NCBI GenBank assembly: GCA_037139415.1
Contig: JBAXGN010000073.1
Location: 1-34,175 of the forward strand
DNA: 34,175 bases
Reading direction: 5' to 3'
Source of the DNA: Verrucomicrobiota bacterium
GTDB lineage: Bacteria; Verrucomicrobiota; Verrucomicrobiia; Limisphaerales; Fontisphaeraceae
How positions within the stretch are numbered: the first letter of the stretch is position 1; each line of letters opens with the position of its first letter. Shown here piece after piece: positions 8,837 to 17,508 of this stretch. Made by a program: the position numbers and the translations under genes. The notes beneath the pieces were generated by a model. The model was not told the origin of the DNA and did no database searches. It saw only the letters and a list, made by a program, of their open reading frames with translations.

Positions 8837-10306
8837 ATGGACACAGAAATGACAGCAGTGAATGCCGGACCGGGTGACGATTCCAAGCGTCCACCCCGCA
8901 ATCAAGGCAATGGCAGAAGAATGGGCGCTCCGTCCGCTGCGGTGGATCGCCTGCCGCCGCATTCCATTGAAGCGGAGCAAGGCGTGCTCGGTTGCATCAT
9001 GCTGGCCCCCAACGAATGCATTGGTGATTGCATTACCAAATTCAAGAGCCAGACCAAGGTGTTTTACGATCTTCGCCACCAGGTTATCTACGAAATGCTG
9101 GTGGAGATGTATGATCAGAAGGAGGCGATTGACACCCTCACCCTGTTCCAGCGCCCCAAGGACAAGCAGCAGGTGGAAATGGTGGGTGGTCTGGCCTACC
9201 TGGCCTCCCTGCCCGAAAAAGTTCCTTCCGCCGCCAATCTCATGTATTATGCCGAGATTATCTGGGAGAAATCTCTGCTTCGCAAAATGCTCCGCACCTG
9301 TACGGATATCGTTGGGGAAATCTACGATTTTGAAGGGGAAGTGGACCGCTTGCTGGACACGGTGGAAACCCAGATTCTGCGGCTGAGCGAAGAACGGGTG
9401 GAGCAGGATTCCAACAGCATCAAGGACTTGGTGCATAAGGCCATTGATCAGATCGAACATTATCACCAAAACCAAGGCATCCTCGAAGGCATTCCGACCG
9501 GATTCAGCGATCTGGACAAAATGACCAGCGGATTGCGCGCCGGGGAAATGATCGTCATTGCCGCCCGCCCCAGCATGGGCAAGACCTCCCTGGCAATGAA
9601 CATCGCGGAACATGTGGCGGTGGATCACAAACTGCCAGTCGGGGTATTCAGCTTGGAAATGACCGCCGCTTCCCTGGTCATGCGGCTCCTCTGTTCCCGG
9701 GCCCGAATCAATCTGCGGAAAATCCAGGGGGGGTTCATCAACGAGTTGGATTTTACCCGCCTGACGACTGCCGCCGGCCAGTTGTCCGGTTCCCCATTGA
9801 TTATTGACGACACCTCGGGATTATCCATCTTGCAGTTGCGTGCCAAAGCCCGCCGGATGCACCAACAATACGGAATCAAGCTTTTAGTGATTGACTACTT
9901 GCAACTGCTCCATTCTACTGCGCAGCGTGCGAAGGACAACCGGCAACAGGAGATTGCCGATATTTCCAACGGCATCAAAGCCTTGGCCAAGGAATTGAAG
10001 ATGCCGGTGATTGTTCTGAGCCAGTTAAATCGCGAATTGGAAAAGAATAAAGGGCGCAAGCCGCAACTGTCTGACTTGCGCGAATCAGGTGCTATTGAGC
10101 AAGATGCCGACTTGGTGGGATTGCTGTACGCTCCCAGTTCGGAAGATGAAGAGTCCGAGCAGCCGGCAGATGGCGATTGCCGGGCGGTGAACCTGTTGAT
10201 AGCCAAGCAGCGCAACGGGCCGACCGGTGATGTGCATCTGACCTTTTTGCGTGGAATAACGCGGTTTGAAAACGCCTCCAAGGTCAGCGCGGAGGATATG
10301 CATTAA
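8837..10306 (+). CDS. dnaB: Replicative DNA helicase DnaB
   Basis: 489 aa from ATG 8837; an ATG at 8849 is equally possible and the frame is open back to TTG 8798. Hexameric helicase that unwinds DNA at the replication fork and works with primase. The N-terminal domain begins at PPHSIEAEQGVLG. The RecA-like domain carries Walker A RPSMGKTS (around K249), Walker B LLVIDYLQLL, the SQLNRELE segment and the DLRESGAIEQDADLV motif. No intein is present. It ends two bases before the bamA start codon, an unusual partner for dnaB. The 129 bases before it show no clear terminator or promoter. Confidence 0.95.
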   Translation: MDTEMTAVNAGPGDDSKRPPRNQGNGRRMGAPSAAVDRLPPHSIEAEQGVLGCIMLAPNECIGDCITKFKSQTKVFYDLRHQVIYEMLVEMYDQKEAIDTLTLFQRPKDKQQVEMVGGLAYLASLPEKVPSAANLMYYAEIIWEKSLLRKMLRTCTDIVGEIYDFEGEVDRLLDTVETQILRLSEERVEQDSNSIKDLVHKAIDQIEHYHQNQGILEGIPTGFSDLDKMTSGLRAGEMIVIAARPSMGKTSLAMNIAEHVAVDHKLPVGVFSLEMTAASLVMRLLCSRARINLRKIQGGFINELDFTRLTTAAGQLSGSPLIIDDTSGLSILQLRAKARRMHQQYGIKLLVIDYLQLLHSTAQRAKDNRQQEIADISNGIKALAKELKMPVIVLSQLNRELEKNKGRKPQLSDLRESGAIEQDADLVGLLYAPSSEDEESEQPADGDCRAVNLLIAKQRNGPTGDVHLTFLRGITRFENASKVSAEDMH

Positions 10307-10308
10307 GA

Positions 10309-12732
10309 ATGTTTAAATTATATCGAGTCATTTTGTCATTGGCCCTGCTAACCGCATGGGTGACGGGGATGAATTATGCCCACGCACAAATGGGGCCAAA
10401 GGTGCTCAAGATTGAAGTGCGAATCCTCGAACCCGCCAACACCAGCGAGTCCCTGATCCGCACGCATATTCGTATCAAGGAAAGCGACGAGTTCAACCAG
10501 ATCAACGTGGATGACGATATTCGTAACCTGTATGGCATCGGGTTTTTCCAAAAAATTCAGGTCAACTACGACTATAAGCCGGAAGGCGTCATTCTCACCT
10601 ATGTTATTGAGGGCAAACCGCGCGTGACGGAAGTCAAATTAACCGGGAATAAAAAATACTCCGACAGCAAGTTGTTGAAGAAAATAACGACCAAGGTGGG
10701 CGACCCGCTCGATCATCGCAAACTCTTCAATGACAAACAGGAATTACTGAAGCACTACGAAAAGTCGGGCTATCACCAAACCAAAATCGAGGTGAAGACG
10801 TATTCCGAGGAAGGCAGTGGCCGCGCCCGGGTCACCTTTGAAATCAATGAAAGTCCTAAAATACGAATCCAACAAGTGGAATTCGACGGCGCGCACGCTT
10901 TCAAGACCAGCAAATTGAAAAAAGAGGTCAAAACCAAACGCCGTTGGTTTTTCTCCTGGCTGACCGGCAGCGGTCGCCTGAAGGACGACGTCTTGGATGA
11001 GGATAAAGAGAAGTTGACCGAGTTTTATCAAAATGCCGGTTACATTGACTTTGATCTCAAGGAAGCCAAAGCCTACCCGACCGGGCCAAAGACCGTGGTG
11101 GTTAAGTTTACCTACGAGGAAGGCCGCCAATACAAGGTGGGCAGCATCACCTTTACGAACAATACGGTTTTTCCCACGACCGAACTCGCCTCTGTACTGA
11201 AAATGAAGGAAGGGAACATTTTTAACCCCAAGACCCTGAACGAGGACGTGGAGGCGCTGAAAGATAAATGCGGCACCAAGGGATATATTGAAGCCGTAGT
11301 GGTGCCCATCAAGCGTCCCAACGTGGAAAAGGGGACCATGGATATGATTTACCTCCTTGAGGAAGGTAAACAGTTTCGCATTGAAAAGGTGGAAATCCGC
11401 GGTAACAACAAGACCAAAGATAAAGTCATTCGCCGCGAACTCGCGGTGGTGCCGGGGGAAATCTTTGACATGGTTCGGGTGAAAACCAGCAAAAAGCGTT
11501 TGGAAGGTCTGAGTTACTTTGAAAAAGTGGATACCGCCCCCGAGCCTAGTGATAGCGGTGTGGAAGATCGCCGCAACCTGGTGGTTTCAGTGGATGAAAA
11601 AGCCACCGCTCACTTCACTTTGGGCGCAGGTTTCAGTTCCGTCACCAGCTTGGAAGGTTACGTGGAATTCACCCAAGGTAACTTTGATCTATTCAATCCG
11701 CCGCGCTTTACCGGTGGCGGCCAAAAGCTGCGTCTGCATGCCACCGTCGGCCTGTTGCGCCAGGATTATCAGGTTTCCTTTATCGAGCCCTGGTTCATGG
11801 AACGCAAACTGCAGTTGGGCATTGACCTGTATCATCGCGCGTTAAACTACGTGAGCCGCCAAGGCTATTACGACGAACGGCGCACGGGATTCAAGCTAAG
11901 CCTGCAACGCGCTTTGGGCAGTGACTATCTTATTGGCTCAGTCTATTATAACCTGGAACGCGTGGGTCTCGTCAATGTATCCGATCAAGCTCCGTCCATC
12001 ATCAAGGACGAGGTTAAATATGGCGAGTATCGGGTCGTTTCAAAACTCGGCGGAACCTTGGCCTATGACACCCGTGATCACAACCTGAATCCCACCAAGG
12101 GACACCGGTCCGTCCTGCTCGGCGAATTCGCTGGTTTGGGTGGCGATACCAAATATTACCGGTTGGAATTGCGCCACGCGCAATACATCAAAGGCCTGTT
12201 TGAAGGGCATCTGTTGGAATTATCGGCCCAAGCAGGTGCCATCGCCCCATACGGCGACAGTCCCAAGGATCAAAAGGTGCCGTTATTTGATCGCTATTTC
12301 TTGGGTGGACTTTCCACGCTGCGCGGTTTTAATTTTCGCGATATTGGTCCGCATGAACCGCAACAGGGCGAACCCATTGGGGGACAGACATTCTGGTTTG
12401 GCTCGGCGGAATACTATATTCCCATTGTGGATCGTCTTAAATTTGCGTTGTTTTATGATATTGGCAACGCGTACGAGCAGCCATGGAGTCTTCATACCAC
12501 TTCATCAAGCCGCCAGCAGGTTTTTTATAATACACAGGGTGGCCGACGGATTGCCTACCTGAGAAATTGGGGCGACCAGGCGGCATTTTACGACAACTGG
12601 GGCCTTGGGCTGCGCCTGGATTCCCCGCTGGGACCGTTGCGCTTTGATTTTGGTTTCCCAATTCATTCCGATCAATACACTGGAGGAAATATGAAATTCC
12701 AGTTCAGCGTGGGTTGGGTTCGCGACTTTTGA
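10309..12732 (+). CDS. bamA: Outer membrane protein assembly factor BamA
   Basis: 807 aa from ATG 10309, two bases after the dnaB stop; GGAGG at 10290-10294 inside the dnaB end may serve as ribosome site. It inserts beta-barrel proteins into the outer membrane. A signal peptide (residues 1-27, ending HAQ) is followed by about five POTRA repeats, seen as recurring G-x-x-x-x-K segments such as VTEVKLTGNKKYSD, IEKVEIRGNNKTKD and GIGFFQKIQV. A 16-strand-type barrel begins near residue 430. The conserved barrel-lumen motif is present as LRGFNFRDIGP (VRGF in E. coli), and the protein ends in phenylalanine within the aromatic outer-membrane sorting signal. Followed by skp, its usual chaperone neighbour. 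Confidence 0.95.
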   Translation: MFKLYRVILSLALLTAWVTGMNYAHAQMGPKVLKIEVRILEPANTSESLIRTHIRIKESDEFNQINVDDDIRNLYGIGFFQKIQVNYDYKPEGVILTYVIEGKPRVTEVKLTGNKKYSDSKLLKKITTKVGDPLDHRKLFNDKQELLKHYEKSGYHQTKIEVKTYSEEGSGRARVTFEINESPKIRIQQVEFDGAHAFKTSKLKKEVKTKRRWFFSWLTGSGRLKDDVLDEDKEKLTEFYQNAGYIDFDLKEAKAYPTGPKTVVVKFTYEEGRQYKVGSITFTNNTVFPTTELASVLKMKEGNIFNPKTLNEDVEALKDKCGTKGYIEAVVVPIKRPNVEKGTMDMIYLLEEGKQFRIEKVEIRGNNKTKDKVIRRELAVVPGEIFDMVRVKTSKKRLEGLSYFEKVDTAPEPSDSGVEDRRNLVVSVDEKATAHFTLGAGFSSVTSLEGYVEFTQGNFDLFNPPRFTGGGQKLRLHATVGLLRQDYQVSFIEPWFMERKLQLGIDLYHRALNYVSRQGYYDERRTGFKLSLQRALGSDYLIGSVYYNLERVGLVNVSDQAPSIIKDEVKYGEYRVVSKLGGTLAYDTRDHNLNPTKGHRSVLLGEFAGLGGDTKYYRLELRHAQYIKGLFEGHLLELSAQAGAIAPYGDSPKDQKVPLFDRYFLGGLSTLRGFNFRDIGPHEPQQGEPIGGQTFWFGSAEYYIPIVDRLKFALFYDIGNAYEQPWSLHTTSSSRQQVFYNTQGGRRIAYLRNWGDQAAFYDNWGLGLRLDSPLGPLRFDFGFPIHSDQYTGGNMKFQFSVGWVRDF

Positions 12733-12755
12733 TTTAACAAATAAATAATCGTACT

Positions 12756-13370
12756 ATGAAAAACATGAAAACCCTGTGGGTCTCCCTGACATTACTGATC
12801 GGCTTGGCTGCAGCCAACGCGCAATCCCCAAAAATCGTGGGCATCGAGTTCCAAAAGCTGTTTAACGGCTATTGGAAAACCGCCCAAGCCACCAACAAAC
12901 TGCAAATCCAGTTTAACGACATCGAACGGGAACGGACCGCTATCCGCCAACAATTCAAAAAGGCGGAAGATGAATACAAAACCTTGCAGGAAAGCGCCAA
13001 CGATCAGGCCATCTCTGCCGAACAACGCGACAAGCGCAAAAAGCTGGCGGAGGAAAAGCTGGGCGAATTGCGCCAGATCGAAGCGGCGTTTCAACAGTTT
13101 AACCAGAACGCCGAAGTCAATTATCGCGAAACGCAGGACCGCATGGTGCGCAACATTGTCAAAGAATTGCGCGAGGCCGTGACCGCCAAAGCCAAAGGTG
13201 CCAATTATTCCCTGGTGGTCAACCTCTCCGTGGATGCCATTCTCTACAGCAGCATGGAAGACATCACCGATGTCCTGTTAAAGGACATCAATGCCAAGGC
13301 GCCACCGGGAGCATTTGAGATCAAACCGGCTGCTGAAACCAAGCCGGATGTCAAAGAAGAGAAAAAATAG
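12756..13370 (+). CDS. Periplasmic chaperone Skp/OmpH family
   Basis: 204 aa from ATG 12756, 23 bases after bamA. Skp-type proteins hold unfolded outer-membrane proteins in the periplasm and deliver them to BamA. A signal peptide (MKNMKTLWVSLTLLIGLAAANA, cleaved after ANA) precedes a strand (KIVGIEFQKLF) and a long charged helical hairpin (residues about 45-130, rich in Lys, Glu and Gln) that forms the tentacles. The conserved C-terminal strand is YSLVVNLSVDAILYSS. Length is a little over the usual 160-180 aa because of an acidic/lysine tail. The order bamA-skp is the standard one. Confidence 0.88.
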   Translation: MKNMKTLWVSLTLLIGLAAANAQSPKIVGIEFQKLFNGYWKTAQATNKLQIQFNDIERERTAIRQQFKKAEDEYKTLQESANDQAISAEQRDKRKKLAEEKLGELRQIEAAFQQFNQNAEVNYRETQDRMVRNIVKELREAVTAKAKGANYSLVVNLSVDAILYSSMEDITDVLLKDINAKAPPGAFEIKPAAETKPDVKEEKK

Positions 13371-13398
13371 CTGTCCGCTGCCGTTGGTAAGGTAATTT

Positions 13399-13427
13399 AA
13401 AAACCCGCCCTTTGGGCGGGTTTTTTT
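13399..13427 (+). terminator. Rho-independent terminator after skp
   Basis: A perfect 7-bp G+C stem, CCCGCCC-TTT-GGGCGGG, is flanked by A residues and followed by seven T's. It lies about 35 bases after the skp stop and ends the sigma-apt-dnaB-bamA-skp run. The A-tract in front would also allow some use from the minus strand. Confidence 0.92.
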
Positions 13428-13545
13428 GCACCCGGTTCGCGCATCAGTTGTGAACGCGGGAGCTTGATCCCTCATGGACTTGCTAAACATCTACCGTTCG
13501 TAGTGGTAGCGTCAAAGGACAAGTAATTTCCGCCGACTTTGCCGG

Positions 13546-14640
13546 TCACCCTTGGCGGTTCCGCGGCAACCGCACCGTCACCACAGTTTGCGTTCCCGGT
13601 TCTGATTCAATCTGAATCGTTCCGCCATGCGCGTCCACGATCCAACGGGCGATGCTCAACCCCAGGCCGCAACCCTCCACTTGCTGGCTGTGACTGGCGT
13701 CCCCGCGGAAAAACGGCTCAAAAATGCGCGGCAGCACAGCGGCGGGAATGCCCGGCCCGGTATTGGCAATGCTCAACACCGCTGTGGCCTCATCTTGCCG
13801 CAAGTTAACCCACACCTTCCCGTCCGGTTGGTTATATTTCACGGCATTATCGCAGAGGTTCAGAAGCAACTGACGCAAACGATGGCGGTCCCCGGTGACG
13901 TTCAAGGAATCACAGTGGCCCAGCTCCACCTTGATCGCGTGCGGTGTGGCCAGACTCTGAGCATCACTGCACGCCTCCCGCACCAGGTCGTTCAAACTAA
14001 TCGCCGCCTTCGCCAGTGACACCTGACCAGCGTCCGCCTTGGTAAGCAAGGTCAACCCGTCCACAATCTTCGTCAACCGCTGCACTTCATCCAACTGGCT
14101 TTCCAACCGCGTCCGGTCGGCGGCGGAAAGTTCCTTTTGCCCAAGCCAGGTTTCCAGTTCCGCATGGATCACTGTCAGGGGGGTCTTAAGTTCATGTGAG
14201 GCGTGCAGGGTGAATTCGCGAATGCGGTTGAACGAATCATCCAACCGTCCCGTCATGGCGTTGAAAACCTCGGTCAAACGATCCAATTCGTCACCGCTGC
14301 CGGTCGGCGGCAATCGTTCCCGCAAATTATGTTCGGTGAGGCGTTCCGCCGCGAGGGTAAGCGCGGTGACTGGTTCCAGCGCCTTGCGCATCAACCACCA
14401 GCCACCGCCCAAAGCCAGCGCCAGCGCTGGCACACCGCACCAAAGCAAAATTTCCACGAGATCACCCAGAGTATTCTCATCCGATTCGTCGCCTGCATTG
14501 GCTTTTTGCGTAACGGCGGGCCGTAACCCGTCACGCTGCGGTTCCAGCACATATTCGTTATAACTCAACAGCCCCATGGCGAGCAGGGCTACGAGGAGCA
14601 CGACGGAAAACCATAATGTCAAACGGGTGCGAATTTTCAT
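13546..14640 (-). CDS. Sensor histidine kinase of a two-component system
   Basis: 364 aa from ATG 14640, overlapping the response-regulator stop by ATGA, so translation is coupled. Inner-membrane sensor. Two membrane helices (about 9-30 and 60-80) frame a short periplasmic loop of about 30 residues, too small for a large ligand domain. A HAMP segment follows (MRKALEPVTALTLAAERL). The dimerisation/phosphoacceptor motif is HASHELKTPLT with H149. The ATPase domain shows the N box (LLNLCDNAVKYN), G1 (NTGPGIP), F box (IFEPFFRG) and G2 (GCGLGLSIARWI). This architecture resembles CusS/CopS/QseC-type kinases. The signal cannot be read from the sequence. Confidence 0.93.
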   Translation of the reverse strand: MKIRTRLTLWFSVVLLVALLAMGLLSYNEYVLEPQRDGLRPAVTQKANAGDESDENTLGDLVEILLWCGVPALALALGGGWWLMRKALEPVTALTLAAERLTEHNLRERLPPTGSGDELDRLTEVFNAMTGRLDDSFNRIREFTLHASHELKTPLTVIHAELETWLGQKELSAADRTRLESQLDEVQRLTKIVDGLTLLTKADAGQVSLAKAAISLNDLVREACSDAQSLATPHAIKVELGHCDSLNVTGDRHRLRQLLLNLCDNAVKYNQPDGKVWVNLRQDEATAVLSIANTGPGIPAAVLPRIFEPFFRGDASHSQQVEGCGLGLSIARWIVDAHGGTIQIESEPGTQTVVTVRLPRNRQG

Positions 14641-15311
14641 GGGATATCATGGACCCGGTAACCCAGCCCGCGCACGGTATGCAGTAATTTTGGCTCATGC
14701 CCGGCGTCAATTTTTTCCCGCAGCCGCATGATATTCACATCCACCAGGTTGCTGCCGGGATCAAAATCATAGTCCCAGACCTTTTCCAGAATTGCCATCC
14801 GGCTGCAGATTCGCCCGGCGGAGCGCATCAGGAATTCCAACAGACGATACTCCCTGGCGGTCAGTTCGATCTGCGCCATGCCGCGCCGCACCTCCCGTGT
14901 GACGGTGTTCAACGTCAAATCTGCGACCCGTAAAATGGCCGGTTTTGATTCTCCACCACGCCGCCCGAGTGCTCGCACCCGTGCCACCAGTTCGGCAATG
15001 ACAAATGGCTTGGCCAGATAATCATCCGCCCCGGCATTCAAACCTGCCACCCGTTCATTCACTTCGCCGCGCGCGGATAGCATCAGGACCGGTATGCCCA
15101 CGTGCTGCTCCCGCAGTTGTCGCAAAATGCTCAAGCCATCCCGCCCCGGCAGCATGATGTCCAAAACCAAAGCGTCAAAGGGCGTGGTCCGCGCCGCCAG
15201 CAGACCGGTTTCGCCGTCGTGACAGACATCCACGGCGAATTCTTCCGCCTGCAACGCCTTGCGGATGAAGGCAGCGGTTTTTTTATCATCTTCGATGACC
15301 AGCACGCGCAT
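14637..15311 (-). CDS. OmpR/PhoB-family response regulator
   Basis: 224 aa from ATG 15311. The receiver domain (1-115) has the acidic pocket E7-D8-D9, phosphoacceptor D51 in LVLDIMLPGRDG, the switch Ser in MLSARG and the conserved Lys in LAKPF. The C-terminal winged helix (about 130-222) has LTAREYRLLEFLMRSAG and the recognition helix segment SNLVDVNIMRLREKID, ending LHTVRGLGYRV. The receiver resembles the CusR/CopR/QseB group. The likely DNA target is the ATGACA cluster upstream of the operon (16453-16490). Stop and histidine-kinase start overlap by four bases. Confidence 0.94.
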   Translation of the reverse strand: MRVLVIEDDKKTAAFIRKALQAEEFAVDVCHDGETGLLAARTTPFDALVLDIMLPGRDGLSILRQLREQHVGIPVLMLSARGEVNERVAGLNAGADDYLAKPFVIAELVARVRALGRRGGESKPAILRVADLTLNTVTREVRRGMAQIELTAREYRLLEFLMRSAGRICSRMAILEKVWDYDFDPGSNLVDVNIMRLREKIDAGHEPKLLHTVRGLGYRVHDIP

Positions 15312-15369
15312 GGGACGAGATTAAAACCTTGCGGGGCGCAAGGCGAGCTTTCTTGTCTGCCTCCGCGAT

Positions 15370-15993
15370 CTACTTGCTGCGGTCAGCATTGACCAGACGT
15401 TTGGCCATTTCGGACAGGTCTTTATAGGCTTCGGCAAAGGCGTCGGCATTCACCTTGTCCATGGCATCTTGGGCCACTGTTTCAATAAGGACCAACCGAC
15501 TCACAATGAGCGGTAAATCGTCAAGGTTGGGATTTTCTGGATCGGAGATGCCGTCCTCGTTCAAGTCCTCGATCAAATCCTTCCGTTCATTAGCCGGCAA
15601 GCTTGCGTCATTGATGGCTTCATACCAATACTGTTCCGCTGCTGCATCGGTCCCAACAAACGCCAGCGCGGTCCGGGCCATTGGGTCTTTGATTGGTTCT
15701 TTGACCGGACGGGTCCCCTGCCCGGCTGAGGTTCCAGGCTTCGGCGCGGACTGGCTTGCCTTCGCAACCTTGGTTGGCATGATTGGGTTGTTAGCTGGAA
15801 GAGCGGAATCGGGCAATGGAACAACGTCTGCTGCCGACGCAGGCGCTGAAACCTGTGCTGCCGCTGGTTTAGGCGCCGCCGGGCGGATGGACGAAAACCC
15901 CTTATCCGCTTCGGCTTTTGGCCAGATCATGAACGTCCCCGCCACACCGCATATCACCGCCGTCACAACCGTCACTCGCACAAATGCATTCAT
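15370..15993 (-). CDS. Hypothetical membrane-anchored/periplasmic protein
   Basis: 207 aa from ATG 15993, with AAGGA eight bases upstream. Not a family I can name. It has one N-terminal hydrophobic helix (residues 5-24, signal peptide or anchor), then a Pro/Ala/Ser/Lys-rich low-complexity stretch (about 30-105) as expected for a spacer across the periplasm. A C-terminal helical domain (105-207) follows, with the segment DLNEDGISDPENPNLDD, which resembles an EF-hand or dockerin-type calcium loop. It lies 58 bases upstream of the response regulator, in the same transcription unit as the PepSY lipoprotein. It may therefore be an accessory sensor or a regulon target. That role is inferred from position only. 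Confidence 0.7.
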   Translation of the reverse strand: MNAFVRVTVVTAVICGVAGTFMIWPKAEADKGFSSIRPAAPKPAAAQVSAPASAADVVPLPDSALPANNPIMPTKVAKASQSAPKPGTSAGQGTRPVKEPIKDPMARTALAFVGTDAAAEQYWYEAINDASLPANERKDLIEDLNEDGISDPENPNLDDLPLIVSRLVLIETVAQDAMDKVNADAFAEAYKDLSEMAKRLVNADRSK

Positions 15994-16045
15994 AGGAATA
16001 TCCTTGAGGGGAGATCAGTAAATTTCGATCCAAAAACGCGTACCT

Positions 16046-16405
16046 TTATTTTTTCTCCTTTTCGTCCTTTTCCTTCTCTTTGGCTTGCGCTTCCGGTGTT
16101 TCCTTTTCCACGGAAACCACTTCGCCAGTCATGGCATCCACCAATACTTCGGTGATGTCCTTTGTGCCAGGGGTGGCAATATCAAACGACCAGACGAGCT
16201 TTCCCTTTTCCTTTTCGATTTCGCTTTCCTTGATCGTCCCGCCGGGTGCTTTGCCCAAGGCAATCTTTTCGGCATCGGCCCTGGTAACTTTTGCCTGGGC
16301 GGTCAGTTCAGCCTGACTTTGCTTGGCAGTGGCACACGCACTCAAGAAACAGGCGCATACTCCCGCACATAACACGGAAACAATAATAATGTTTTTTATT
16401 TTCAT
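16046..16405 (-). CDS. PepSY-domain lipoprotein
   Basis: 119 aa from ATG 16405 (upstream purine run GGAAAAAAA; the open frame runs to 16432). The signal peptide ends in the lipobox LSAC, predicting lipid attachment at that cysteine and export. Residues about 40-100 match a PepSY domain: TRADAEKIALGKAPGGTI, then KGKLVWSFDIATPG and VLVDAMTGEVVSVEKE. PepSY proteins are small extracytoplasmic modulators and often sit beside two-component systems that sense envelope or metal conditions. The lysine/glutamate tail is low complexity. It is the first gene of the operon and lies directly downstream of the ATGACA operator cluster. Confidence 0.85.
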   Translation of the reverse strand: MKIKNIIIVSVLCAGVCACFLSACATAKQSQAELTAQAKVTRADAEKIALGKAPGGTIKESEIEKEKGKLVWSFDIATPGTKDITEVLVDAMTGEVVSVEKETPEAQAKEKEKDEKEKK

Positions 16406-16452
16406 ATTTTTTTCCGGGTACTGCCCGGTCACGAATAGTCCAGCCGATCACC

Positions 16453-16490
16453 ATGACAGGCTGATGACAGCACCATGACAATCATGTCAT
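16453..16490 (-). promoter_or_regulatory. Operator cluster of ATGACA half-sites (CusR-box-like)
   Basis: Three ATGACA hexamers start at 16453, 16464 and 16475, exactly 11 bp apart, i.e. on one face of the helix. The third forms a perfect inverted repeat with TGTCAT at 16485-16490 over a 4-bp spacer (ATGACA-ATCA-TGTCAT). The E. coli CusR box has the same half-site and the same spacer length. The cluster lies 48-85 bp before the PepSY gene and about 60-100 bp before the divergent ROK gene, so it could serve both. Confidence 0.7.
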
Positions 16491-16550
16491 GTAATTTCAG
16501 CCATTCAATTTCAGTTCGACATAAAGACGCCGACACGGCAGCATAACTCC

Positions 16551-17501
16551 ATGCAACAGCGTTTTCTGGGCATTGAAATTGGCGGGACGAAACTGCAAAT
16601 CGTGGTAGGCGATTCGCAGGCGGCCATCCTGGCGCGGCATCGTTATCAGGTGGCGTTGGCCAAAGGCGGCAACGGCATCCGTGCCCAAATCCGCAAGGCC
16701 CTGCCGGGGTTGTTGAAAGCGCATTCGCCGCTCGCCATCGGCGTGGGATTCGGCGGACCGGTGGATTGGCGGAGCGGGCGGATTTGCTGTTCGCATCAGG
16801 TGGCCGGTTGGGCGGAGTTTGAATTGGGAGCGTGGTTGCAGTCACTGGCAAAGGTGCCGGTGCGGGTGGAGAACGACTCGAACCTGGCGACGCTGGGCGA
16901 GGCCACCCTCGGCAGTGGCAAGAGCTTTAACCCGGTGTTTTACACCAATGCCGGCAGCGGCGTGGGAGGCGGATTGGTCGTCAGCGGGCAGATTTACCAC
17001 GGGGCCACGCCAGGTGAGGCGGAACTCGGGCATGTGCGGTTAAACAAGCGCGGAACGATTGTGGAACAGCGCTGTTCGGGTTGGGCGGTGGACCGGCGCA
17101 TCCGGGAGTTGAAAACGCGCCGGGTGAAGAGTTCGCTTTGTGATTGGATCGGCGAACAACCGGGCGGCGAGGCTCGCCATTTGGCGCGTGCCTTGGACAG
17201 CGGGGATAAGGCGGCCCAAAAGATCCTTCGCGCCACCGCCGATGACTGGGCCTTTGCCCTCTCGCACGTGGTGCATCTCATTCACCCGCAGGTGATCATT
17301 CTGGGCGGCGGGTTGTCCCTCATTGGCGAACCGTTGCGCGCAGCAGTGGCGCTGGCGTTGCCGCGTTATGTGATGGCCGCGTTTCAGCCGCCACCCCCCA
17401 TCAAACTGGCCGGCTTGGGCGAAGATTCCGTACCCGTGGGCGCATTGGTGCTGGCCGCCACCACCGAATTGTGTTGCCAAGGACGCAATAACACGTTGTA
17501 A
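16551..17501 (+). CDS. ROK-family sugar kinase
   Basis: 316 aa from ATG 16551. Predicted cytoplasmic kinase for glucose, N-acetylglucosamine or a similar hexose. The N-terminus gives the phosphate-binding strand (GIEIGGTKLQ). GVGFGGPVDWRSGRI, the catalytic ENDSNLATLGEA (Asp of E-N-D) and NAGSGVGGGLVVSGQIYHGATPGEAELGH follow, then the second ATP segment VIILGGGLS. The ROK zinc motif, normally C-x-C-G-x-x-G-C-x-E, is reduced to EQRCSGWAVDRR, so the structural zinc is probably lost while the metal-facing E-x-GH is kept. No helix-turn-helix is present, so this is a kinase and not an NagC-type repressor. A HUH-like gene begins seven bases downstream. Confidence 0.87.
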   Translation: MQQRFLGIEIGGTKLQIVVGDSQAAILARHRYQVALAKGGNGIRAQIRKALPGLLKAHSPLAIGVGFGGPVDWRSGRICCSHQVAGWAEFELGAWLQSLAKVPVRVENDSNLATLGEATLGSGKSFNPVFYTNAGSGVGGGLVVSGQIYHGATPGEAELGHVRLNKRGTIVEQRCSGWAVDRRIRELKTRRVKSSLCDWIGEQPGGEARHLARALDSGDKAAQKILRATADDWAFALSHVVHLIHPQVIILGGGLSLIGEPLRAAVALALPRYVMAAFQPPPPIKLAGLGEDSVPVGALVLAATTELCCQGRNNTL

Positions 17502-17508
17502 AAGAACT

